Part shown: one piece after another, positions 1 to 9,245 of the stretch
Numbering within the stretch: position 1 is the stretch's first letter
Layout of the letters: every line of letters begins with the position of its first letter
From: Hyphomonadaceae bacterium
GTDB taxonomy: Bacteria > Pseudomonadota > Alphaproteobacteria > Caulobacterales > Hyphomonadaceae
Direction: 5' to 3'
DNA: 64,000 nt
Assembly: GCA_024743315.1 (NCBI GenBank)
Contig: JANSWU010000005.1
Span: forward strand, 124,001-188,000
The notes under the pieces: generated by a model
The model's input: the letters and a program-made list of their open reading frames with translations, nothing else
The model's database searches: none
Told to the model about the DNA's origin: nothing
Program-made: the position numbers and the translations under genes

Positions 1-1
1 C

Positions 2-19
2 GACGAAGACGAAGAATAG
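2..19 (+). CDS. C-terminal end of an upstream gene, possibly rplY (L25/Ctc)
   Basis: Only the last five codons and a TAG stop are inside the window, reading Asp-Glu-Asp-Glu-Glu. An acidic tail just before pth fits the long L25/Ctc ribosomal protein of alphaproteobacteria, whose gene commonly precedes pth. The identification rests on that gene order and the acidic ending only. Confidence 0.35.
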   Translation, partial: DEDEE

Positions 20-114
20 GCTTGATTCAAGCTCTGATCCGATGGATGGCGGGATGGCTTGGTGGCCGTCCCGCCATTCTTGATTCTGACGCCCCCGAAA
101 CAGAGGAGCCGGTC

Positions 115-711
115 ATGCACATTCTGGTCGGACAAGGAAACCCGGACGCCAAATATCTGCGCAACCGGCACAATTTCGGTTTCATGGTGGTCGATGCGAT
201 TGCCGCTGATTATGGCTTCGGACCCTGGCGTGGAAAGTTTCAGAGCCAGGTCAGCGAGGGCCGCGTGGGTGGCGAGAAAGTGCTGCTGATGAAGCCGGAT
301 ACATTCTACAATGAGACCGGTCGGGCGGCGCAGGCGGCGATTAAGTTTTACAAGCTTTCCGCCGAAGACGTGACCGTGTTCCATGACGAGATTGATCTCG
401 CGCCCGGGCGCTTACGGGTGAAGCGTGGCGGCGGGCATTCTGGCAATAATGGCATCCGGTCGATGATCGCGCATGTCGGGGCCGAGGTGCGGCGTGTCCG
501 GATGGGCGTCGGACATCCTGGCGACCGGTCGCTGGTCATGCCTTATGTGCTCTCCGATTTTGCCAAGGCCGATGAAACCTGGCGAGACGCGCTGATCGCG
601 GCCTGTTCAAAAGCGCTGCCAATGCTGCTCGAACATGGTGATGAGCGTTATCAAACCGAGGTCATGCGCCTGGCGCCGGCGCCGAAGCATGACCCGAAAC
701 AAAAAGGCTAA
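115..711 (+). CDS. pth: Peptidyl-tRNA hydrolase
   Basis: Cytosolic enzyme that cleaves peptidyl-tRNA released from stalled ribosomes and recycles the tRNA. The 198-residue product has the family's opening GQGNP (residues 6-10) with Asn9 and the catalytic His19 in RHN, and the central FHDEIDL and GGGHSGNNG segments. A longer frame opens at 22, but its 31 extra residues do not belong to the family and the ATG at 115 has a GAGGAG Shine-Dalgarno sequence, so 115 was chosen. The stop overlaps the convergent TIR-like gene by four bases. Confidence 0.95.
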   Translation: MHILVGQGNPDAKYLRNRHNFGFMVVDAIAADYGFGPWRGKFQSQVSEGRVGGEKVLLMKPDTFYNETGRAAQAAIKFYKLSAEDVTVFHDEIDLAPGRLRVKRGGGHSGNNGIRSMIAHVGAEVRRVRMGVGHPGDRSLVMPYVLSDFAKADETWRDALIAACSKALPMLLEHGDERYQTEVMRLAPAPKHDPKQKG

Positions 712-1649
712 CCGTCATCGGTGTCATCGATGATCGGGCCAGGTTCGAGCACGCCAGGCGGCGGTGTGTCGTCTGTGTCATCAATGATCGGGCCGGGTTC
801 AAGCACGGCCGGGTCACGCTCCTCAAGCAAATAGGCGGGCATTTGCCCGGCCGGGCATTGTTCGACCAGAGCCGCGCCGCCACCGGCTGAAATGGCCGGT
901 AATCCAGCCTGAGTGCGCAAACCGGCGCTCAGCAGGAGCATGCCAACAATCACGATGCCGACGGCGCCCAGCATATAAGGCCCAAGCACGTCCTCGGTCT
1001 GTTTCGGGACGGAGGGCGGCGTGATCGGCGGCACCGGCGCGACTGGGGCGGGCGCGACAGCGGCCGCTGCGGCGGTGGCGACACTGGCCGCGACGGCGGC
1101 CTCGGTTTTGGTTGGCGCGCTTGCTTTGGGTTTTGGTTTCGGGGCCTGAGAGAGCGGGTCTGTCGGGTGAGCTTCTTTCCAGACCTCTTTGCCCTCTTTG
1201 TCGCTGGCTTTCAGCTCGATCCAATCGCGCAGATCCTTCCGCCCATCCCGGCGACCGAGCTCATCGACCAAGTCGAAATAGCCTTCGACCAGTTTGCGCG
1301 GCCCCATCCCGGCGAGCGGGTACCTCTTATCCTGGCTGAACGGTTCATCGGGCACCGTCTTGTCGAGCCCAACCTGCAGCAAGACCCCGTCGCGTGAGCG
1401 GGCATGGTGGGCGAGCGCGTGCACCCAGTCACTGTCGCTTTTGCTCGTATCGCAGGACTCCTTGGACCACAGGACCAGCACCGACTGGGCATTGTCAGCG
1501 TCGCGATAGTCTTTCGGGGTTGGCGTCGTGTGTTCGCGCTTCTTGTCGTATCGCACTTTGAATTTGAGCGCGCGTAGGCGCCGGACAATCAGGCTCGCTT
1601 TCTCTTCATCGGCGAGCGCGCTGACCAAAAAGACATCGTAACGGGCCAT
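708..1649 (-). CDS. TIR-like domain protein with one membrane helix and an acidic tandem-repeat tail
   Basis: 313 residues. Residues 3-105 look like a bacterial TIR domain: YDVFLVS strand at the start, VLVLWSKES as a central strand, SDWVHALAHHAR helix and a LLQVGLD strand. Residues 145-220 are Lys, Ala and Pro rich; residues about 222-241 form a membrane helix. The C-terminus repeats VLEPGPIIDDTDD twice (282-294 and 300-312). The glutamate that catalytic TIR NADases carry a few residues after the conserved Trp-Val appears to be Leu79, so NADase activity is doubtful. The ATG at 1649 has an AAGGGA ribosome site. TIR assignment is by pattern only; role unknown. Confidence 0.7.
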   Translation of the reverse strand: MARYDVFLVSALADEEKASLIVRRLRALKFKVRYDKKREHTTPTPKDYRDADNAQSVLVLWSKESCDTSKSDSDWVHALAHHARSRDGVLLQVGLDKTVPDEPFSQDKRYPLAGMGPRKLVEGYFDLVDELGRRDGRKDLRDWIELKASDKEGKEVWKEAHPTDPLSQAPKPKPKASAPTKTEAAVAASVATAAAAAVAPAPVAPVPPITPPSVPKQTEDVLGPYMLGAVGIVIVGMLLLSAGLRTQAGLPAISAGGGAALVEQCPAGQMPAYLLEERDPAVLEPGPIIDDTDDTPPPGVLEPGPIIDDTDDG

Positions 1650-1789
1650 TTCACATCCCTTTATTCTGAAGGCCGTTTGTACAGGCCCCAATCCGTTTGG
1701 CCAGTTGATTCCAGATTAAGGAGAGAAAACCCTCTGGTTTTCGCCTGAAAATCAGGTAAGCCGCGCGCAGCACTAATTCGGAGGCACTT

Positions 1790-2887
1790 ATGGGCTTCAA
1801 ATGCGGAATTGTCGGTCTGCCCAATGTCGGCAAATCGACCCTGTTCAATGCGCTGACGCAGACTGCCGCGGCGCAAGCCGCGAACTATCCGTTCTGTACG
1901 ATTGAGCCGAATGTCGGTGAGGTTGCGGTACCGGAGCCGCGGTTGGCCAGATTGGCGGAGATCGCGGGCTCGAAAGAGGTCATCCCGGCGCGCATGAATT
2001 TTGTTGATATTGCCGGCCTGGTCGAAGGCGCATCCAAGGGAGAGGGCCTCGGCAACCAGTTCCTTGCCAATATCCGCGAAACCGATGCGATCATCTATGT
2101 GCTGCGCTGTTTCGAGGATGATGACATCACCCATGTTTCCGGCAAGGTCGATCCGATTGCTGACTTGGCCGTGGTCGAAACTGAGCTGATGCTGGCTGAC
2201 CTGGAAAGCCTTGAAAAGCGCAAGGTGAACTGGGTCAAGAAAGCCAATTCCGGCGACAAGGAAGCCAAAGCCCAAGTGGCCCTGATCGATAAAGCTTTGG
2301 CCGAGCTGAACGAAGGCCGCCCGGCGCGCCGCGCCGAGGTCGACGAGGAAGAGCGCAAAGCCTGGAACATGCTGCAGCTCCTGACCGCCAAGCCGGTCCT
2401 CTATGTTGCAAATGTCGATGAAGAGAGCGCTGCGGACGGCAATGATTATTCCAAGCGGGTGCTGGATTATGCCGCCGAAGAAGGTGCGCAAGCGGTTGTG
2501 ATCTCCGCGCAAATCGAGGCGGAGATTTCGCAGCTCGATGAAGACGAGCAAGCCGAATTCCTTGAAACGCTGGGGCTGGAAGAACCGGGCCTCAACCGCC
2601 TGATCCATGCGGGCTATGCCTTGCTCGGCCTGCAAACCTATTTCACCGCCGGCCCCAAAGAGTCTCGCGCCTGGACCATCCGGGAAGGCTGGACGGCGCC
2701 GCAAGCCGCGGGCGTGATCCATGGCGATTTTGAGAAAGGCTTCATCCGGGCCGAGACCATCGCCTATGAGGACTATGTCGCCAATAATGGCGAGAGCGGT
2801 TCGAAAGAAGCCGGCAAGATGCGCGCCGAAGGCAAGGATTATGTCGTCCAGGATGGCGACGTGATGTTGTTCCGGTTTAACGTCTAA
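1790..2887 (+). CDS. ychF: Redox-regulated ATPase YchF (Obg-like)
   Basis: Universally conserved P-loop ATPase that binds ribosomes. At 365 residues it has full family length. The P-loop GLPNVGKST lies at residues 9-17, switch [11 protein letters not shown] at 73-81, and NVDE stands in the place of the base-specificity motif, as in the ATP-preferring YchF branch. The C-terminal 80 residues form the TGS-like domain ([14 protein letters not shown] onward). A GGAGG-type site precedes the ATG. It stands alone between the convergent TIR gene and rmuC. Confidence 0.96.
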   Translation: MGFKCGIVGLPNVGKSTLFNALTQTAAAQAANYPFCTIEPNVGEVAVPEPRLARLAEIAGSKEVIPARMNFVDIAGLVEGASKGEGLGNQFLANIRETDAIIYVLRCFEDDDITHVSGKVDPIADLAVVETELMLADLESLEKRKVNWVKKANSGDKEAKAQVALIDKALAELNEGRPARRAEVDEEERKAWNMLQLLTAKPVLYVANVDEESAADGNDYSKRVLDYAAEEGAQAVVISAQIEAEISQLDEDEQAEFLETLGLEEPGLNRLIHAGYALLGLQTYFTAGPKESRAWTIREGWTAPQAAGVIHGDFEKGFIRAETIAYEDYVANNGESGSKEAGKMRAEGKDYVVQDGDVMLFRFNV

Positions 2888-2940
2888 GTCTGGACAAAGT
2901 TCTGTATATGTTCTAGCCCGAATCGGGTATAGGATTGACC

Positions 2941-4257
2941 ATGGAACCCATTATCCAAATCGGCGAGACAGGGCTCGACCTCATTCACCTGATCGCAATT
3001 GTCGGGGCGCTCGGCCTGGCGGCGGCGTGCTACAAGTTCAATGAGCAGCTGACCCAGGAGCGCACCTCGCGCGAGGAGGCCGAAACCGATCGCAATCACG
3101 CTCAGCAGGAGCTTGCGACACAACGCGCGATCGCCGACGAGACCAAGCTGCAATTGGCCGAATTGCGGGGCCAGACCGCGAAGCAGAAAGAGGCGTTTGG
3201 AGAGATCGCGCGGGGGGTGATGCAACAGACCCAGCAGCATTTCATTGCCATGGCGGACGAGACTTTCAAGAAGCATCGCGAAGGCGCCAAGGGTGAGCTG
3301 TCCGAGCTGATGAAGCCGATCGGCGAAAATTTCACCGAATTCAAGAAACGCGTCGCCGATATCGAAAAAGTCCGGGCCGAGGACAAGTCAGCGATCCAGG
3401 AACAGGTCAAAGCGATTGGCGAGAGCCTGCACCGTAACACGGCTGAGACGGGTAAACTCGTTAATGCGCTGACCGCGCCCAAGGGCGGCGGGCGTTGGGG
3501 CGAGATGACGCTTCGCAATGTCATGGAGCAGGCCGGGCTGTCGGGGCATTGTGACTTCAACGAACAGGTCAATGACCAAACTGAAGACGGCCGCCAGCGT
3601 CCCGATGCGGTCATCCATCTGCCCGGTGGACGTCAGATCGTGGTCGATTCAAAAGTTTCGCTCGAAGCGTATATGGCGGCGGCCTCTGCGGAGGACCCAA
3701 CCCAGCGCAATGTGCATTTAAAATCGCACGCCACCAATGTGCAGCGCCATGTCGATACGCTGGCCTCAAAACGCTATCAGGCCAATCTGGATGAGCGGGT
3801 CGACTTTGTCGCCATGTTCATCCCGGGCGAGAATTTCTTTGCCGCCGCGCTCGAACATGCGCCCGACCTGCTGGAGCGGGCCTATTCGAAAAATGTCATC
3901 GTCACCACGCCCTCGACCCTGATCGGGCTCGCCAAGACCGTGGCCTATGTCTGGCGCCAGGAGAAGATGACCCAGAATGCCCGTGAGGCGGCGCAGCTTG
4001 GTCAGCAGTTATATGAGCGCATCGCCACTATGGCGGGTCATATCGAAAAGCTCGGCAAGTCGCTGAATGGCGCGGTCGACAATTATAACAAGATGAATGC
4101 CTCCTTCGACAAACGTGTCCTGCCGAGCATGCGCAAGTTTGAGGAGCTTTCCATCGCCCCACCGGACAAGACCATGCCGGAACCGAAGCGCGTTGAGGTC
4201 ACCGCCGATGCCGGGGCCGGGGCTCAGCTTGAGCTGATTCAGAAGAAGAAGGCCTAG
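2941..4257 (+). CDS. rmuC: RmuC family DNA recombination protein
   Basis: 438 residues. An N-terminal membrane helix (about 14-31) is followed by a long coiled coil (35-130) and the RmuC domain with a nuclease-like fold, including GGGRWGEMTLRNVMEQAGL and the VDSKVSLEAY segment. RmuC proteins limit inversions at short inverted repeats; the mechanism is not settled. A TTG at 2935 is in frame, but AGGA lies directly against it and is well spaced from the ATG at 2941, so the ATG is preferred. Confidence 0.9.
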   Translation: MEPIIQIGETGLDLIHLIAIVGALGLAAACYKFNEQLTQERTSREEAETDRNHAQQELATQRAIADETKLQLAELRGQTAKQKEAFGEIARGVMQQTQQHFIAMADETFKKHREGAKGELSELMKPIGENFTEFKKRVADIEKVRAEDKSAIQEQVKAIGESLHRNTAETGKLVNALTAPKGGGRWGEMTLRNVMEQAGLSGHCDFNEQVNDQTEDGRQRPDAVIHLPGGRQIVVDSKVSLEAYMAAASAEDPTQRNVHLKSHATNVQRHVDTLASKRYQANLDERVDFVAMFIPGENFFAAALEHAPDLLERAYSKNVIVTTPSTLIGLAKTVAYVWRQEKMTQNAREAAQLGQQLYERIATMAGHIEKLGKSLNGAVDNYNKMNASFDKRVLPSMRKFEELSIAPPDKTMPEPKRVEVTADAGAGAQLELIQKKKA

Positions 4258-4282
4258 AGGCGGTTAAGGGGCCACGTTCCGT

Positions 4283-5521
4283 CTATTCCACTGTTTCGAA
4301 GTGGGGCAGGCCCATGGCGTCGCGATAGGAGCGGTGAAAATGGTGGAGCACGGGTTCATTGCGACCGAAGATGGCTTCGCCGGCCAGCCCGCTTTCAGCC
4401 GCCTGCTGTTGGTACTCGCCCATCACATAGTCTTCATATTCAATTGTGCTGGTGAAAACTTCCAGCGACGCCTCGATTGAGGGCGAACGGGTCGCGCCTT
4501 CCTCAAACTTATACGTATCTTTGACTGCCTGTTCGCGCGCGTCATCATCCATCGCGATGGCGTTTTGATAGGCTTCTGGTGTAAAGTAAATCGACACATG
4601 CGAGATGGAGCGACCAGGATTATCGACGTCCGGATAGATCCGCACCAAGGACACTGTATCGCCGGTCCAGAACATCTGGATGTTGGGAAACAGATGGTAC
4701 CCGACAAAGGTGGCAAACTGGATCTGCCAGTCCTCTTCTGGCAGTTTTCGCATCTCATGGATCGCCAGATTGGCCGTGGTAAAACGATGATGCCGGCCAA
4801 ATTCCTCGAGGTGCGTATTGTTGCCGATGAAGAGCTGGCCGAGCGTATCCTTGTGTAGTTTCTGGAAATGATAAGTCTCCCCGAACGTATCATTGGCGAG
4901 TTTCCAATTCAGGTTTTTGTCGATCGTCTTCTCAGCGCCATAGACGACCGTGTCGAAGCCAATCGAGCTGAGCTCATTGAGCAATGGTTTGCTGAGCAGA
5001 GCTTCGACATCGAGGTCACCATCGGGCTGAGGATGTACGAAAAGCAGGCCCGCCGCTTCGACCGCCGGTAATTCAATCAGGCCCCGGCAGGATTTATCGA
5101 CAGGGCCGAAATCGCTTTCATCCGCAATTGCGACAAGCTCGCCTGAGCTGGAATAGGACCAGGCATGAAACGGGCAGACAAACAGCTTACGCTTGCCGCG
5201 TGGTGCGGATTCGACCCGTGTCGCGCGGTGTCGGCAGGCATTTACAAAGGCCCGAAACCGCCCGTCTTTGTCGCGCGTCGCGATGATTGGCACGCCAAAA
5301 TCATTCAGGGTGAGAAAACTGTTTGGCTCTGGGAGGTCGCCGGAGAGCCCGATCATTTGTGGGTGGTTTTTGTAAAACTGTTCCCATTCCTGCGCCGCCA
5401 GTTCACGGTCGGCATAGATCGAGCTGGGGACTTTGTATTGGACGCCTGCATCGGCATTCGCGCCAGCATCAATCTGGCGCAGCAGTTCTTTCAGGATGCT
5501 AATCTGCTTTTGCTGGTCCAT
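4283..5521 (-). CDS. Rieske-type aromatic-ring-hydroxylating oxygenase, alpha subunit
   Basis: 412 residues. The Rieske [2Fe-2S] ligands are visible as Cys96-x-His98 and Cys116-x2-His119. The catalytic domain has the mononuclear iron motif around NDTFGETYHFQKLH with His218 and His223. Such enzymes hydroxylate aromatic or other hydrophobic substrates using O2 and electrons from a separate reductase. No ferredoxin, reductase or beta subunit is adjacent. The ATG at 5521 follows GGAGG. Divergent from a TetR regulator with an inverted repeat between them, so local control is likely. Substrate unknown. Confidence 0.88.
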   Translation of the reverse strand: MDQQKQISILKELLRQIDAGANADAGVQYKVPSSIYADRELAAQEWEQFYKNHPQMIGLSGDLPEPNSFLTLNDFGVPIIATRDKDGRFRAFVNACRHRATRVESAPRGKRKLFVCPFHAWSYSSSGELVAIADESDFGPVDKSCRGLIELPAVEAAGLLFVHPQPDGDLDVEALLSKPLLNELSSIGFDTVVYGAEKTIDKNLNWKLANDTFGETYHFQKLHKDTLGQLFIGNNTHLEEFGRHHRFTTANLAIHEMRKLPEEDWQIQFATFVGYHLFPNIQMFWTGDTVSLVRIYPDVDNPGRSISHVSIYFTPEAYQNAIAMDDDAREQAVKDTYKFEEGATRSPSIEASLEVFTSTIEYEDYVMGEYQQQAAESGLAGEAIFGRNEPVLHHFHRSYRDAMGLPHFETVE

Positions 5522-5578
5522 TCTTCTTTCCTCCCATGTGCCGCGGCGCCCATACTCGGGCAATCGGCAGTATCTTTT

Positions 5579-5631
5579 TGAACACTGTTAAAATCTATGA
5601 TCCAGAAAACAAAATTTGTACAGTGTTAAAA
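5579..5631. promoter_or_regulatory. Operator-like inverted repeat between the Rieske oxygenase and tetR genes
   Basis: AACACTGT (5581-5588) and ACAGTGTT (5620-5627) are exact inverse complements 39 bp apart centre to centre, in AT-rich DNA between two divergent starts. Each arm is followed on the plus strand by TAAAA. This is the expected place and style for TetR-family binding sites controlling both genes. Binding is inferred. Confidence 0.55.
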
Positions 5632-5669
5632 TTTTGGCTATGCTCCAGATTCGAAGTTAGAAGGCTCAA

Positions 5670-6338
5670 ATGTCAGACACCGTCTTAGCTGCACCGCAAA
5701 CCGGAAAACAGACCCGCCGGGCGCGGATCATTCATGAAGCGCACAAGATGATTGGGCGGGAAGGCTTTGATGGCCTGTCCTTGCGCAAGCTGGCCAGCGC
5801 CGCCGAGGTCACGGTGCCGACCATTTACAATCTGATCGGCTCCAAGGAGCAAATTCTGGTCGAGCTGTTTCGGGCTTGGATTGCGCAGATCGAAGCGGCG
5901 CTCGACCAGATTGAAGAAATCCAACCATTGGACCTAGCGGAAACCATCATCACCGAAGCCATCGATTTAATCCGCGAAGATGAAGTCTTTTTCCGGGCCG
6001 CCCATCTTGCCATCAATCGTCTGGTCGAGGCCGATTCAAGCCGTGAAGGGTTTGAAAAATTGGGGGTCAAAGCGAGCTCGATGCAAACCGCGGCGGTGCG
6101 CGCGGCACAAGCGCAAGGCTTGCTCAATGGCACGATCCCGGCAGAGACCTTGGGAACATTGATCTATTTCAATTATAGCGAGGCCTCGCGCTACTGGATG
6201 CATGGACATTACACACTGGATGATTTTCGAAACACCGCGTTGACCGGCGTTTATGTTCATTTCCTCTCGGATGCGAGTGACGCCTTCCGGCCCGAACTCC
6301 TGAACCGCCTCAGTCAAATGGCGCCGCCTAAGATCTGA
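5670..6338 (+). CDS. TetR/AcrR family transcriptional regulator
   Basis: 222 residues. The N-terminal helix-turn-helix (about 18-64) reads [20 protein letters not shown], then [20 protein letters not shown], typical of TetR repressors. The rest is a helical ligand-binding domain without specific match. It lies divergently from the Rieske oxygenase and probably represses it until a substrate or product binds. AGAAGG precedes the ATG. Confidence 0.88.
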   Translation: MSDTVLAAPQTGKQTRRARIIHEAHKMIGREGFDGLSLRKLASAAEVTVPTIYNLIGSKEQILVELFRAWIAQIEAALDQIEEIQPLDLAETIITEAIDLIREDEVFFRAAHLAINRLVEADSSREGFEKLGVKASSMQTAAVRAAQAQGLLNGTIPAETLGTLIYFNYSEASRYWMHGHYTLDDFRNTALTGVYVHFLSDASDAFRPELLNRLSQMAPPKI

Positions 6339-6403
6339 TCAGCGCTTCACTTGACGGCCGCCCACATATTGACCTTCGCGCCGCTCGCTCATACTTGAGA
6401 GCC

Positions 6404-6928
6404 ATGGCGATAAGAGAAATCATCACGGTGCCGGACGCCCGGCTGAAACAGGTCTCGAACCCGGTTGAGGGTGGCGTCACGGATGAGATCCGTGCGCTCA
6501 TGGATGACATGTTGGAGACCATGTATGACGCGCCGGGTATTGGCCTGGCTGCGATCCAGGTCGGTGTGCCGCTGCGCGTCATCGTCATGGACTTGCAGGA
6601 AGAGGATGAAAAGAACCCGCGTTATTTCGTCAATCCGGAGATCCTGCCACTGACCGACGACACCGCGCCTTATGAAGAAGGCTGCCTGTCCGTGCCGGAC
6701 GTGTTCGAGGAAGTCGAACGCCCGACTGAATGCCGGATTCGCTATCTCGACTATGATGGCAATGAGGTTGAGGAGGTCGCAACCGGCTTGTTTGCGGTCT
6801 GCATTCAGCACGAGATGGACCATCTCGAAGGCACGCTCTTTATTGATCACTTGTCGCGCCTGAAGCGCCAGCGCGCCGTCGACAAGGTCAAGAAAGCCAA
6901 GCGCCTCAAAGAAAAGAGCGCGGCCTAA
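6404..6928 (+). CDS. def: Peptide deformylase
   Basis: Removes the formyl group from the N-terminal methionine of new proteins. The 174-residue protein carries all three family motifs: GIGLAAIQ (45-52), EEGCLSVP (91-98, metal ligand Cys94) and QHEMDHLEG (135-143, metal ligands His136 and His140, catalytic Glu137). The frame is open three codons further up via a TTG, but the ATG at 6404 gives the usual MAIREI-type start. fmt follows 48 bp downstream, the usual pairing. Confidence 0.97.
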   Translation: MAIREIITVPDARLKQVSNPVEGGVTDEIRALMDDMLETMYDAPGIGLAAIQVGVPLRVIVMDLQEEDEKNPRYFVNPEILPLTDDTAPYEEGCLSVPDVFEEVERPTECRIRYLDYDGNEVEEVATGLFAVCIQHEMDHLEGTLFIDHLSRLKRQRAVDKVKKAKRLKEKSAA

Positions 6929-6976
6929 GCCAGCCCGCCTCTTTATCCTGTCCCAGTCTCAGGCTACAGCGCGCCC

Positions 6977-7930
6977 ATGACGACACCGCTTCGCATCGCC
7001 TTCATGGGCAGTCCCGAATTTGCCGTTCCGGTGCTCGCCGCCTTGGCGGAGGCCGGGCATGAGATTGCCTGTGTCTATTCACAACCGCCACGGCCAGCTG
7101 GACGTGGCAAGAAGCTGCGCCCAACGCCCGTGCATCAATGGGCGGAAGCCGCAGGATTGGAGGTGCGCACCCCCCGCTCGCTCAAGAAAGCGCCCGAGCA
7201 AGCAGAGTTTGCCGCGTTAGGGCTCGATGCGGCGGTGGTCGTGGCGTATGGCCTGATCCTGCCGCAGGAAATCCTCGACGCGCCGCGGCTCGGCTGTATG
7301 AATATGCATGCCTCGCTTTTGCCGCGCTGGCGCGGCGCCGCGCCGATCCATCGCGCTATCATGGCTGGCGATGAAATGACCGGCGTGCAGGCCATGATGA
7401 TGGAAGCCGGGCTCGATACTGGCCCGGTCCTCGCGACGGAGAAGACCCGCATCTTCCCGTTTGATACGACTGGCACGGTGCATGATCGGTTGGCCGGCCT
7501 CGCGGCGGACCTCGCCGTGACCTCGCTCGCCGGGCTTGCCGATGGCGGTCTGGTGCCCGTGCCGCAAGCCGAGGATGGCGTCACCTACGCGCACAAAGTG
7601 ACCGCTGAAGACCAGCGCATTGACTGGACAAAGCCTGCCGCAGAAGTGGATTGCCAGATTCGCGGCCTGTCGCCATTTCCGAGCGCCTGGTTCCATTACA
7701 CCCCGGAGGGTGAGGCCGAGCCGCTGCGGATGAAGGCCTTGATGAGCCGGCTCGAAGATGGTGCACCCGATGCCGCCCCGGGCGAACTCCTCGACAATGA
7801 GCTTCTCGTCCAGTGCGGCGATGGCGGCGCCGTGCGTTTGCTCAAGGCGCAAAAGCCCGGCTCGAAAGCCATGGAGGCGGCCGATCTGCTGCGCGGCCTG
7901 CCGATCCAAGCCGGAGCGCGCTTCGAATGA
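6977..7930 (+). CDS. fmt: Methionyl-tRNA formyltransferase
   Basis: Transfers a formyl group from 10-formyl-tetrahydrofolate to initiator Met-tRNA. 317 residues, normal length. The N-terminal Rossmann-like domain has [12 protein letters not shown] and the folate site segment [16 protein letters not shown], followed by the C-terminal OB-like domain. The stop overlaps the start of the next gene as ATGA, indicating translational coupling. Confidence 0.97.
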   Translation: MTTPLRIAFMGSPEFAVPVLAALAEAGHEIACVYSQPPRPAGRGKKLRPTPVHQWAEAAGLEVRTPRSLKKAPEQAEFAALGLDAAVVVAYGLILPQEILDAPRLGCMNMHASLLPRWRGAAPIHRAIMAGDEMTGVQAMMMEAGLDTGPVLATEKTRIFPFDTTGTVHDRLAGLAADLAVTSLAGLADGGLVPVPQAEDGVTYAHKVTAEDQRIDWTKPAAEVDCQIRGLSPFPSAWFHYTPEGEAEPLRMKALMSRLEDGAPDAAPGELLDNELLVQCGDGGAVRLLKAQKPGSKAMEAADLLRGLPIQAGARFE

Positions 7931-8415
7931 GTCAACTCTGGATCCGCCCGGCCACGCCTGACGATGCCGAGACCATTACGGCGCTGACCGATGCTGCCTT
8001 TGGCACCCCGGAAGAAGCGCAGATCATTACCCAGCTCGCAAAAGATGGTGACAGTCTTGCCTCGTTGGTGGCGCACAATGATCGCGACATTCTCGGCCAT
8101 ATTCAATTCTTCAAAGTCTGGGTCGACGGGGAAGATATTGCCTGTGGCCTCGGCCCTGTTTCGGCCCATCCTGAGGTGCAAGGCCGCGGCATTGGCGCTG
8201 GTCTGATCCGGTTTGGCCTGACGCTAATGGAAGGTGCCGGTCGAACCCATTGTTTCTTGCTTGGTCACAAAGAATACTATCCGCGCTTCGGGTTTTCTGC
8301 AGAGCTTGCAGCACAATTCGAAAGCCCCTGGTCTGGTCCCCATTTCATGGCCAAACAGCTGAATGCGGGGCCTGAAAGCGGCAAGCTTGCCTATCCGGCT
8401 GCGTTCGGAGCCTGA
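7927..8415 (+). CDS. GNAT family N-acetyltransferase (YhbS-like)
   Basis: 162 residues, starting inside the fmt stop codon (ATGA overlap). The acetyl-CoA binding signature appears as [11 protein letters not shown], preceded by the GPVSAHPE strand, and [10 protein letters not shown] near the end matches the YhbS subgroup. The acceptor is unknown. It is coupled to fmt and truA, but that placement does not reveal its substrate. Confidence 0.85.
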   Translation: MSQLWIRPATPDDAETITALTDAAFGTPEEAQIITQLAKDGDSLASLVAHNDRDILGHIQFFKVWVDGEDIACGLGPVSAHPEVQGRGIGAGLIRFGLTLMEGAGRTHCFLLGHKEYYPRFGFSAELAAQFESPWSGPHFMAKQLNAGPESGKLAYPAAFGA

Positions 8416-8418
8416 CCC

Positions 8419-9165
8419 ATGCAGCGCTATAAGATCACGATCGAATATGATGGCCGACCCTATTTTGGCTGGCAGCGGCAAGACGGCCAACCCTCGGTTC
8501 AGCAGGCCCTGGAAGAGGCAGCGGCCAAACTCGATGGCGCGCCGGTCCTGGTGCAAGGCGCCGGGCGTACGGATCGCGGCGTGCATGCGACCGGGCAAGT
8601 GGCGCATTTTGATCTGCAAAAGCCACGTCCGATCCGCAAGATTGCCGACGCCCTCAATTTCCACCTTCGCCCAGAGCCGGTGGCGATCCTGAACGCTGAA
8701 GAAGTCGAGGCCGACTGGAATGCGCGCTTCAACGCGACCCTGCGCGCCTATCGCTATGTCATCATCAACCGTCGGGCTGATCTGACCGTCGATAAGGGGC
8801 TGGCCTGGCGGGTGCCGTTCAAATTGGATGCGGGCGCGATGGACCGGGCGGCCAAGGCCTTGATCGGCCAGCATGACTTTTCCACGTTCCGCGACGCTGA
8901 GTGTCAGGCCAAACACCCGGTCCGCACGCTCGATAAGATTGATGTCGCCCGGTATGGCGAAGGGCTGGAAGTGACGGTTGAGGCGCAAAGCTTTCTGCAT
9001 CGCCAGGTGCGCTCGATCGTTGGCTCACTGGTTGAGGTCGGGCGTGGGGTGCAGAACGAAGACTGGATCGGCGAGATCTTGGAAGCGAAAGACCGCACCG
9101 CCTGCGGGCCTGTGGCGCCGCCGGATGGTCTGTATCTTGAGCGGGTGGAATATGGCTCGCGCTAG
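8419..9165 (+). CDS. truA: tRNA pseudouridine(38-40) synthase
   Basis: Isomerises uridines 38-40 of the tRNA anticodon arm. 248 residues. The catalytic motif GAGRTDRGVHATGQ carries the essential Asp52, with FGWQRQDGQPSVQ before it. It begins three bases after the GNAT stop, so def-fmt-GNAT-truA likely forms one transcription unit. Confidence 0.96.
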   Translation: MQRYKITIEYDGRPYFGWQRQDGQPSVQQALEEAAAKLDGAPVLVQGAGRTDRGVHATGQVAHFDLQKPRPIRKIADALNFHLRPEPVAILNAEEVEADWNARFNATLRAYRYVIINRRADLTVDKGLAWRVPFKLDAGAMDRAAKALIGQHDFSTFRDAECQAKHPVRTLDKIDVARYGEGLEVTVEAQSFLHRQVRSIVGSLVEVGRGVQNEDWIGEILEAKDRTACGPVAPPDGLYLERVEYGSR

Positions 9166-9245
9166 GCTCTCCCTCCGATAGGGTTTGCCGCAGGCACCTG
9201 GCCGACTACACTCATTGCAAAGCCAGAGGTGTAGGAGGGACAAAC

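Noticed and set aside
1661-2722. Long minus-strand open frame opposite ychF
   Set aside because: Antisense shadow of a clear YchF gene; no family features and no ribosome site.
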